Part shown: one piece after another, positions 1-5,787 of the stretch
Layout of the letters: each line of letters starts with the position of its first letter
Numbering within the stretch: position 1 is the stretch's first letter
From: Bacteroidales bacterium
GTDB taxonomy: Bacteria > Bacteroidota > Bacteroidia > Bacteroidales > BM520
Length of the DNA stretch: 7,734 nucleotides
Assembly (NCBI GenBank): GCA_023230285.1
Contig: JALNXP010000115.1
Span: 1-7,734 of the forward strand
Reading direction: 5' to 3'
Program-made: the position numbers and the translations under genes
The notes under the pieces: model-generated
What the model was told of the DNA's origin: nothing
The model's database searches: none
What the model saw: only the letters and a program-made list of their open reading frames with translations

Positions 1-938
1 CCATCAGAAATCATTAAAGTATCTATGATTATGTTAACGCCAAGTCCGATGCTGTTAACTATATCCATGTCTATAATGGCGTTACCAAAAGTTATATCGT
101 ATGTGATATTTGGAAAGTCGCTGAAGATGTCAAAGGTGCTGCCATCAGAATTATAATAACGAATGTATGCGATATAACCGGCGAGTTTCTTAAACATAAG
201 ATTTTCAAAGCCAAATGAAACAAATAAATTAAAGTCGGATTGGGGCTGAGGTCCGGATAAAGTCAATTTTAAATTGCCGTTAAAAAACACTGAATCAGAT
301 GGGACTAATAGCGACCAGTCTTTCAAATTAACGTTGTTTGCATAATTATTGTTATTAAAAGTATAACTGTAAGGTGTGCCGTCCGGTGCAATAAAATTCT
401 CGGTACTCATTGTAATTTCCCAACCAAAAGGGCTGTCTATGTCAAACATTAAGACGAGAGAACCTTGCAGCAACTCTGACACAAAAGAAGGTGATGACAA
501 TAGGATAACATCATTTTCGTCATCAAAGATTTCATTTATGTTATAGGCTATGTCAAAAGAAATCTGTATGGTTGTATCCTGAATATATATAGGAATTTCC
601 GGAATTTGGGCGGAATATTCAAAAGAAGAATTTACATTTTGTTTTACGAGATAATGCTGGTTTACCTCATGCAAAGGAAAGAAAGAGAAGTCTTCGAGAG
701 CTTGCAGGTAAATGAAGCCGTTTTCGTCAACATTGACATATTGTAAATCACCGGCTAAGTCCATGACATCGCCGATAGTAGCGGTAGTGTTGAAGAGAGG
801 TATTGCCCATTGTCCTTCGTAGTCTACTACTATTGTGTTGTTGTCAAATTCGTTGAATTTTATACAGGAAGTAATGGATATTAGTAAAAACATTCCTGCT
901 AAAATGCTTAAAATTAGTTTGTTGTGAGTATATCTCAT
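1..938 (-). CDS. Putative lipoprotein, function unknown (3' end cut by window edge)
   Basis: I do not recognise the family. The frame is open from an ATG at 936-938 to the left edge: 312 complete codons and no stop, so the C-terminus is missing. The N-terminus is a clear lipoprotein signal: a basic start (MRYTHNK), a hydrophobic stretch at residues 8-22 and the lipobox I-T-S-C with Cys25. Signal peptidase II processing and membrane anchoring, possibly at the cell surface, are expected. The mature part begins with an Asp/Asn-rich linker and a WAIPLF motif (near residues 44-49), which resembles many uncharacterised Bacteroidales lipoproteins. The rest alternates hydrophobic and polar residues with many Asn, Asp, Ser and Phe, which suggests an all-beta fold. 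No enzyme motif was seen. It starts 8 bases after the stop of the BACON/PEGA barrel gene on the same strand, so the two are almost certainly co-transcribed and probably translationally coupled. They may form one envelope assembly, but that is inference. Confidence 0.8.
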   Translation of the reverse strand, partial: MRYTHNKLILSILAGMFLLISITSCIKFNEFDNNTIVVDYEGQWAIPLFNTTATIGDVMDLAGDLQYVNVDENGFIYLQALEDFSFFPLHEVNQHYLVKQNVNSSFEYSAQIPEIPIYIQDTTIQISFDIAYNINEIFDDENDVILLSSPSFVSELLQGSLVLMFDIDSPFGWEITMSTENFIAPDGTPYSYTFNNNNYANNVNLKDWSLLVPSDSVFFNGNLKLTLSGPQPQSDFNLFVSFGFENLMFKKLAGYIAYIRYYNSDGSTFDIFSDFPNITYDITFGNAIIDMDIVNSIGLGVNIIIDTLMISD

Positions 939-946
939 GTTGTATA

Positions 947-2770
947 TTATAAGTTATGTTTTTTCTTTTTAAATTCGCCGAAGCTAAATCCTATACCTAA
1001 GTCAACTTCACAAGTAGGATTATCCATTCCTAATTTGCATGAGTGTATGCCAATTGACAGAGGCACTCTCCATATATTGATGGTAAATCCGGTTTCGACT
1101 TCTCCGCCGATGTTGCCTATAAATTGGTCGAGTTTGTCGGCAAACAAGCCTCCTCCTCCTCCAATATAATAATCTATATGGCTTGGAACTATTGTAAACA
1201 CAAGTCCTGTTGTAAAGCTGTATCTTGTTGAATGAATTTTTGGAACGCCGTACATAAACTTAATAAAGCTGCGAACAGAGCCTTTGCCCATGTCAGATAT
1301 CATTATGCCAAAAGAGGAAGGATTGTATATCAAATTGAAAGACCACCAACGCCGGCTGTCAGATACACATAGTCCGAGGCTGTCAATGAAATATCGGTCA
1401 TCGTTCATGCCAACGCCGATACTGAAATCTAAATACTGTTGATTTGTAGCTATCTTACATAATTTAACACCTGCAGAGCCATTATAATTTTTATACCGTA
1501 CCAATCCGCCTAATTCGGCTTCAAGACCGAAATTTTCTTTGAAGTTGTTTTTGTAGTCATCAAAATTAAGACTATAAATGCCGGCACCAACTCCGGAATA
1601 AATTGCAATCATATCATTGACCTTAAAAACCGGACCTAATGAATAGCTTAATTTGGATCCGTGTTTTAGGTTCGGCGATAATTTCATGTTTTTAATGATA
1701 AAAGGAAGCGATACCTCAAAATGATTATATGCTCCCATGACTTTATTGCCTGTAAATCCACTCATGAAACCTATTTGCGCTGTTGATGAGCTTGTTACTT
1801 CTATAAAACGCCTGCCAATGTTGAAATTCATCAGTATTGTGTCTCGGTCAACTTTATATTTTATCTTTCTCTTGTATTTCCATACTTTTACTTTGTGCGT
1901 AAGGTCGTATGTTGTCAGCGTTTCAAACGGCGTTTTTCCTGCCAAAACATTGTCAATATATATTTCGGCATCTTTAGGCGTACTGTTGACTATTAATAAA
2001 AATTCTTTATCTAAAGTGCCTTTTGCATCTTGTATTATTTTTAATGTCTTTGATACCTCTCCTGAGTTTATTTGAATATTACAAACGCGTTCTGTACTAT
2101 ATGGGTTTTTACTGTAATTTATTATTAAATGATCAAATTGCCTGCTTATTTCGCACCAATCACATTCGGATGAAAAATACCATTGGTCAATATTACTTTG
2201 TATCTCTACTAAGGTTTGTCCGGACATAGCGTCCACAAATAATTCTTGAGGCTCAATTGTTAAAATTATATTGCCTGCTTGTTGTGCAATATATACAGTG
2301 CTTTGTTTGTCTCCGGCTGTTATGGTAAGGTTACTTTCCCTTACTGTAATTGAATGGTTCTGAGAACATTGTATACAAAGAGTGTCTTTGTCCTTTACGA
2401 CAGTACACCACTCGGAATTAATGTGAAAATCCCATTCTGTCGCATTTGTGTTTACAGCTATTTTTTGAATACTGTTTTCTGTATTGAAAAATAAATAATT
2501 ATTAGATATTTCTAAAAATATTGCATCAGAAATTATGTCTGTAGCGTTTAACTTTATGTTGGATAATAAAACAGTATCGATAGGCATATCCTTTGAATCA
2601 TAATAAGAAATGCTATCAGTAGAAATGTTGTCAACAAAGATGGTATCTTGTGATATGGTTGAATAATAAAATGAAGTATCAATTTCCTGTCCGGATAAAA
2701 TATAGCTTACACATGATATAATTATTAACAACATATATCTATGTACAAGTGAATTAAAATTCTTAGTCAT
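947..2770 (-). CDS. Exported BACON-BACON-PEGA protein with C-terminal outer-membrane beta-barrel
   Basis: This is an envelope protein of 607 residues with unknown specific function. Residues 1-27 form a signal peptide with a hydrophobic core (LLIIIS...YIL), probably cut in LSG/QE. A Ser/Asp-rich linker follows to about 84. Residues ~85-165 and ~172-249 look like two BACON domains: each has a W-C pair (W121-C122, W205-C206), an N-rich beta strand and an ending like IxQ-A. BACON is a Bacteroidota-associated beta-sandwich often found on carbohydrate- or mucin-interacting proteins. Residues ~258-318 match PEGA: NSTPKDAEIYIDN, then AGKTPFE. From ~325 to the end there are alternating amphipathic strands rich in Gly and aromatics, ending in IGFSFGEF plus a basic tail, as in outer-membrane barrels. 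Two barrel segments (373-461 and 516-600) look like copies of each other. The ATG at 2768-2770 is chosen because it gives a good signal peptide. The lipoprotein gene follows after 8 bases. The domain calls are from visible motifs, and the ligand is unknown. Confidence 0.85.
   Translation of the reverse strand: MTKNFNSLVHRYMLLIIISCVSYILSGQEIDTSFYYSTISQDTIFVDNISTDSISYYDSKDMPIDTVLLSNIKLNATDIISDAIFLEISNNYLFFNTENSIQKIAVNTNATEWDFHINSEWCTVVKDKDTLCIQCSQNHSITVRESNLTITAGDKQSTVYIAQQAGNIILTIEPQELFVDAMSGQTLVEIQSNIDQWYFSSECDWCEISRQFDHLIINYSKNPYSTERVCNIQINSGEVSKTLKIIQDAKGTLDKEFLLIVNSTPKDAEIYIDNVLAGKTPFETLTTYDLTHKVKVWKYKRKIKYKVDRDTILMNFNIGRRFIEVTSSSTAQIGFMSGFTGNKVMGAYNHFEVSLPFIIKNMKLSPNLKHGSKLSYSLGPVFKVNDMIAIYSGVGAGIYSLNFDDYKNNFKENFGLEAELGGLVRYKNYNGSAGVKLCKIATNQQYLDFSIGVGMNDDRYFIDSLGLCVSDSRRWWSFNLIYNPSSFGIMISDMGKGSVRSFIKFMYGVPKIHSTRYSFTTGLVFTIVPSHIDYYIGGGGGLFADKLDQFIGNIGGEVETGFTINIWRVPLSIGIHSCKLGMDNPTCEVDLGIGFSFGEFKKKKHNL
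971..1225 (-). repeat. Second copy of duplicated barrel module (protein-level repeat B)
   Basis: This stretch encodes residues 516-600 of the BACON/PEGA barrel protein. It aligns by eye with residues 373-461 of the same protein. Shared positions include G-x-VF near the start, Y-x-G-x-G-x-G, a D-x(5)-N-x-G-x-E-x-E-x-G block, S-x-G-x(3)-CK, and a closing D-x-x-IG-x-G...F. The similarity is divergent and visible only in protein. It suggests the barrel grew by duplicating a four-or-so-strand unit. Confidence 0.5.
1388..1654 (-). repeat. First copy of duplicated barrel module (protein-level repeat A)
   Basis: This stretch encodes residues 373-461 of the BACON/PEGA barrel protein. It carries the same ordered landmarks as repeat B: a SxSxGPVF start, YSGVGAG, an N-x-G-x-E-x-E-x-GG block, SAGVKLCK and DFSIGVG. 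A short insertion relative to repeat B lies before the NFGLEAE block. No strong nucleotide identity is evident, so the duplication is old or under relaxed constraint. Confidence 0.5.
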
Positions 2771-2799
2771 AAGAAGAAAATTAGGTCTGTTTACACCTG

Positions 2800-2832
2800 C
2801 AAGTTTAATAAAATTTATTAAAATATTGGCAA
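2800..2832 (-). promoter_or_regulatory. Candidate Bacteroidota promoter for the BACON/PEGA gene
   Basis: Read on the minus strand, a TAAACTTG box (2800-2807) differs at one position from the Bacteroidota -7 consensus TAnnTTTG. A TTG (2830-2832) lies 22 bases upstream as a possible -33 element. Transcription would start near 2793, about 23 bases before the ATG. The 74-bp gap separates the SDR stop from this gene. The one mismatch, the long spacer and the AT-rich background keep confidence modest. Confidence 0.35.
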
Positions 2833-2849
2833 TTACAATAAAATTTATT
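2807..2849. repeat. 13-bp direct repeat, 30-bp period
   Basis: The 13-mer AATAAAATTTATT occurs exactly twice, at 2807-2819 and 2837-2849. The second copy spans the stop codon of the SDR gene, and the first abuts the candidate promoter of the BACON/PEGA gene. The low complexity of this AT-rich gap means it may be chance. I see no hairpin with a T-tract that would make it a terminator. Confidence 0.4.
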
Positions 2850-3651
2850 TTTTAATTAAAATTTTCGTTTTTCTTTTGATACATTGAATAATACACATTG
2901 GCATTATTATGAGCAATGGTAAGATTATTTTGTATAGAGTTCCCGGTATAATTCGGACTCTTTTTTTGAACATTGCTTTTATTGCTTTTTTAGCCAATTT
3001 ATCTGGGTTCATCATTATTCCGGTGTTCAGAGCTATCTTTCTGTATCTGTCGCTGAGGTTGTACAGTGGTGTATTTATAGCTCCCGGACATACGGCAGTT
3101 ACGCCGACATTATAATCTATCATTTCATAGTGTAATGCCTTGGCAAAATCTTTGAGATACCGTTTTGTGGCAGAATAGATTATCAAACCCGGGTATGGCA
3201 GCCACGCTGCTAAAGAAGATGTTATCAGGATATAGCCATATTGTCTTCTTTTCATTTCGCTTCCAAAAAGTTTGCACAGCATTGTTGGCGTTTCAACTTG
3301 CAACTTAATTAAGTTTTGAACTTTTTTGTCGTTAGTTTTGTCTATTTCATCAAAGAAGAAAAATCCGGCATTGCTGATAAGTATGTCGATTATTAAATTA
3401 TTTTCTTTGCAGAAGTTGAAAAGTAATGAGGCGGCGTTGCTATCGGCTAAATCTGTGCAAATAGGGTAGGTTAATATGCCGTATTGTTGTTCAAGTTGGG
3501 TGCCAACTTCTTTAATAAGTTGTTCTTCAATGCTGACAATAACTAAATTGTATTTTTGTGCAGCGAGGCATTTAGCATATTCAAGTCCTATTCCGGAGCT
3601 TGCGCCCGTTATTAATGCTGTTTTGTTTTCTCTATTTCCTTCAGCAGACAT
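2845..3651 (-). CDS. Short-chain dehydrogenase/reductase with hydrophobic C-terminal tail; candidate hydroxysteroid dehydrogenase
   Basis: This is a classical SDR of 268 residues, expected to use NAD(P)(H) to interconvert a hydroxyl and a ketone. Visible motifs are TGASSGIG (15-22, cofactor loop), an acidic residue at D67, NAG (94-96), catalytic S146, Y159 and K163 in YSATK, and PG (189-190). The position usually held by the fourth catalytic residue, Asn, appears to be Gln118 (in KLQVET). Residues ~238-258 are strongly hydrophobic and followed by a lysine-rich end, so the enzyme is probably membrane-associated, which would suit a lipophilic substrate. It is the last gene of the three-gene operon. 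Its ATG (3649-3651) lies inside the flavin reductase gene, giving a 40-bp overlap. No later ATG precedes the cofactor motif, so this start is needed. The context suggests a 3-hydroxysteroid dehydrogenase, but the sequence alone does not fix substrate, position or stereochemistry. Confidence 0.88.
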   Translation of the reverse strand: MSAEGNRENKTALITGASSGIGLEYAKCLAAQKYNLVIVSIEEQLIKEVGTQLEQQYGILTYPICTDLADSNAASLLFNFCKENNLIIDILISNAGFFFFDEIDKTNDKKVQNLIKLQVETPTMLCKLFGSEMKRRQYGYILITSSLAAWLPYPGLIIYSATKRYLKDFAKALHYEMIDYNVGVTAVCPGAINTPLYNLSDRYRKIALNTGIMMNPDKLAKKAIKAMFKKRVRIIPGTLYKIILPLLIIMPMCIIQCIKRKTKILIKK

Positions 3652-4841
3652 TTTGGCACTTCATTTAAAATATTTTTATGGCAAGCCATATCAATGGAAT
3701 ACATACGTCCGATGCAGTAGTTTGCATGTTCGCAGCCACACTTCAACTCGTTGTTGTTTTTCATGCGGTTGACAAAATCAGGTTCATTGATTAATGCTCG
3801 TGCCATAGCAACGAGTTCAAAGCCGGAGTCAAGGACCATGTCTATTTTTTCGCGAGATACTAAGCCGCCGACATAAATCAAAGGCATTTTAAGAGCCTGA
3901 CGAAATTTCATGGCATCATCATAGAAATAGGCTTCTTTGAAAGGCACTGTTGGCACCATTATTCTTCCGAAGTATCTGATTAACAATCTCATAAGTGAAT
4001 TTTTTTCATAATAAGCCATAGTACGTATAGGCATTTCTCCGCACATTACGTGCATAGGAGCATGGCTTACGAAGCCGCCGCTGAGTACAAGTGCATTAGT
4101 ACCTAAAGATTCTAAGCGTTTGGCGACTTCTATGCACTCGTCTGTTTGCATTCCGCCAAGAAATTTAAAGCCATCGTTCATGTTCATTTTAGCAACAACA
4201 GCCATATCATCTTTAGCAGCTTCGAGGGCATATTCCATTGCCATAGTCATAAATCGCATGCGATTTTCGAGGGAGCCGCCATATTCGTCGTGACGGTGAT
4301 TAGTGAATTTGGATAAAAATTGGCTTAACAGATATCCGTGACCGGCGTGTATCTCTACGCAGTCAAAGCCGGCTTCGCGTGCAAGATTGACGGCAGTGCC
4401 AAACGCCTTGGCAACGTCCTTGATTTCATCTTTATTCATCCGTCTGACAAAAGTCGGGGAGTATAAGTTAAAGCCATAAGAAGCAGATATAGGCATTTGA
4501 CCGGCTTGACTTCTTTTCGACATATTACCGCAATGACCTAATTGTATTGAAGCGGCGGCACCTGCTGCATGTATGCTGTCGGTGATTTTTTTTAATCCGG
4601 GTACTATGTCTTTGCGCATCCACAGCTGGTGCGGAAATGATAAGCCACTGCGGGTAACAGCAGCGTAGGCTATGGTTGTCATGCCAATACCGCCTTGAGC
4701 CACTGACGTGTGATAGTTGTATAATAAGTCTGTCGGTCCGTTATTTGCGCACATGCCTTCAAAAGCTGCTGCACGTACCGTCCTGTTTCTCAATGTTACC
4801 GGACCTAATTTGTAAGGTGTAAATAATTTTGATTCACTCAT
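3612..4841 (-). CDS. Old-yellow-enzyme-family NADH:flavin oxidoreductase; candidate 3-oxo-delta-4-steroid reductase
   Basis: This is a 409-residue FMN-dependent TIM-barrel ene-reductase (COG1902-type), expected to reduce an activated C=C bond next to a carbonyl. Diagnostic stretches are TPYKLGPVTLRNR near the start, QLGHCGN (100-106), HAGHGYLLSQFLSKF (165-179) followed by DEYGGSLENRMRF (185-197), GGL (325-327), and the FMN-phosphate region MARALINEPDFVNRM (346-360). Family members of the BaiCD/BaiH and 2,4-dienoyl-CoA reductase type are about 650 residues, with an added FAD/NAD(P) domain. Here the protein ends soon after the barrel. The C-terminal region keeps a Cys-rich motif (Cys368, 370, 376, 387), but the usual C-x2-C-N-x-C spacing reads CEHANYC, with Ala where the second Cys is expected. 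An intact [4Fe-4S] site is therefore uncertain. The gene starts 15 bases after the 5-alpha-reductase homologue and overlaps the SDR gene by 40 bases, which indicates one operon. A 5-beta-reductase or delta-4/delta-1 reductase role is inferred from context. Confidence 0.88.
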   Translation of the reverse strand: MSESKLFTPYKLGPVTLRNRTVRAAAFEGMCANNGPTDLLYNYHTSVAQGGIGMTTIAYAAVTRSGLSFPHQLWMRKDIVPGLKKITDSIHAAGAAASIQLGHCGNMSKRSQAGQMPISASYGFNLYSPTFVRRMNKDEIKDVAKAFGTAVNLAREAGFDCVEIHAGHGYLLSQFLSKFTNHRHDEYGGSLENRMRFMTMAMEYALEAAKDDMAVVAKMNMNDGFKFLGGMQTDECIEVAKRLESLGTNALVLSGGFVSHAPMHVMCGEMPIRTMAYYEKNSLMRLLIRYFGRIMVPTVPFKEAYFYDDAMKFRQALKMPLIYVGGLVSREKIDMVLDSGFELVAMARALINEPDFVNRMKNNNELKCGCEHANYCIGRMYSIDMACHKNILNEVPKCLLKEIEKTKQH

Positions 4842-4856
4842 GATAAAAATCTATTG

Positions 4857-5624
4857 CTAATATATAAAAGGGAAAACTCTCTTGAGTTTCTTGTCTTTTA
4901 TAGTGTCTTTAGCAAATAATGTTTGATATTTATGATAAACGGCATTGGCACGCGGTACCAAATTTGCAAATGTCCATAAGGCGAAAACAGCACCCGACCA
5001 CGACCACGTTAGTATCGCAAAGCCAACCCATTCTATGATTTCGCCGAAATAATGCGCTGAAGTAATATATTTGAATAAACCGCGTGTCGGTAAATAGTGC
5101 TTTGTGTCTCCGGGTTTTCGTAAATCTTGTATTATCTTGTCTGACTGAATGTTGATAATCATGCCGCCAAAATATATTATAGTTCCGATTATAAAACATG
5201 GTTTTAATAACCAAGCCGGAGTATACATATCTGCCGGTGCATAAAAGAAAATCCAGCCACCTTGCATTAAAGCATTACACACATTAAAAATTATGCCCAG
5301 AAACATGATGCTTAAAGGCATTTTATTGGCTCCTCTCATCATAAAAGGAAAAATCAAAGCACGTCTTATATAGTGTGTCTGGAAAAATAAAAAGAAAATT
5401 AAGGGAACTAAAGAAAAAGTACGGTCAGAAAGTATCCATAAAACTGTCATGGCTATAACTACCGGTGATTCCATGCAAAACCACGCCGCTTTATTGTTAA
5501 TGGCAATTCCCCATTTTTTATCTAACAACATACCGTAACCGGCTTCAACAAAATACAACGCTACAAATACAATGACTGCTAAGGCAGACATTACAATCAA
5601 AAAAATTACAAAGTGGTTAGGCAT
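4857..5624 (-). CDS. 3-oxo-5-alpha-steroid 4-dehydrogenase (steroid 5-alpha-reductase) family membrane protein
   Basis: This is a 255-residue polytopic membrane protein, close in length to human SRD5A1 (259). The family uses NADPH to reduce the delta-4 bond of 3-oxo-delta-4 steroids. Several hydrophobic segments are visible: ~5-27, ~48-65, ~70-83, ~104-121, ~138-157 and ~198-223. Family motifs are WFCMESP (48-54, with the catalytic-region Glu52), HYIRRALIFPF (84-94), INIQSDKIIQDLRKPGD (157-173) and GLFKYITSAHYFGEIIEW (182-199). RAxxxYHKY (225-233) and a final FPF follow. The C-terminal third aligns residue by residue with what I recall of human SRD5A1. The MESP variant (Met where SRD5A1/2 have Gln) is the form I recall in plant DET2. 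The ATG at 5622-5624 is chosen because the in-frame TTG at 5664-5666 lies inside a promoter -7 box and the extra residues are polar and low-complexity. It is the first gene of the operon. Isoprenylcysteine methyltransferase is an unlikely alternative. Confidence 0.88.
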   Translation of the reverse strand: MPNHFVIFLIVMSALAVIVFVALYFVEAGYGMLLDKKWGIAINNKAAWFCMESPVVIAMTVLWILSDRTFSLVPLIFFLFFQTHYIRRALIFPFMMRGANKMPLSIMFLGIIFNVCNALMQGGWIFFYAPADMYTPAWLLKPCFIIGTIIYFGGMIINIQSDKIIQDLRKPGDTKHYLPTRGLFKYITSAHYFGEIIEWVGFAILTWSWSGAVFALWTFANLVPRANAVYHKYQTLFAKDTIKDKKLKRVFPFIY

Positions 5625-5663
5625 ATCGTTTTTTTTATATTTTTTATTATTATAAACCGCCGG

Positions 5664-5671
5664 CAAAGGTA
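5664..5671 (-). promoter_or_regulatory. Bacteroidota -7 box for the steroid-reductase-like operon
   Basis: On the minus strand this reads TACCTTTG, a perfect match to the Bacteroidota -7 consensus TAnnTTTG. It lies 39 bases upstream of the ATG at 5624. Transcription would start near 5657, giving a leader of about 33 bases. A convincing -33 TTTG is absent at the expected spacing (AATG sits there), which could mean weak or activated expression. The rest of the 163-bp gap up to the rlmN stop is AT-rich, with no strong terminator. Confidence 0.5.
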
Positions 5672-5787
5672 GATATTTTAATTTTTATTTGCATTTAAAA
5701 TCGTTATTTTTTTATTTTCTGTCAAAAGGTTAGATTTATCAGCATTGCGAAAATACAGCAATTTTGCCATAAACATACTTTGTTTTG

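Noticed and set aside
924..2229. Plus-strand open frames opposite the BACON/PEGA gene (924-1169, 1737-2075, 2023-2229)
   Set aside because: They are antisense to a gene with a clear signal peptide and domains. Their products show no family features or promoter context.
2690..2770. Lipobox-like IIS-Cys20 at the N-terminus of the BACON/PEGA barrel protein
   Set aside because: The hydrophobic core continues past Cys20 to about residue 25 and a better signal-peptidase-I site (LSG/QE) follows. A lipid anchor on a barrel protein is also less likely.
1..2770. SusC/SusD polysaccharide utilisation pair
   Set aside because: The barrel protein has no TonB box or plug domain and is far too short for SusC. 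The lipoprotein is predicted beta-rich rather than TPR-helical like SusD.
3612..4841. Full BaiCD/BaiH bile-acid flavoenzyme
   Set aside because: The TIM-barrel part is related, but the protein stops at 409 residues and lacks the C-terminal FAD/NAD(P) domain, so the bai gene name is not justified.
4930..5214. 94-codon minus-strand open frame inside the 5-alpha-reductase gene
   Set aside because: It is an alternative frame of a well-supported family gene. Its translation (many His, Arg and Asn residues, no recognisable motif) looks like an out-of-frame shadow.
4857..5624. Isoprenylcysteine/phospholipid methyltransferase identity for the membrane protein
   Set aside because: These families share the membrane fold and C-terminal region, but the MESP, HYxxR, RKPGD and SAHYFGEIIEW motifs fit the steroid 5-alpha-reductase branch much better.
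5744..5762. Possible terminator hairpin after rlmN (ATTGC / GCAAT, 9-base loop)
   Set aside because: The stem is only five weak pairs and no T-tract follows on the minus strand. It could not be supported as an intrinsic terminator.
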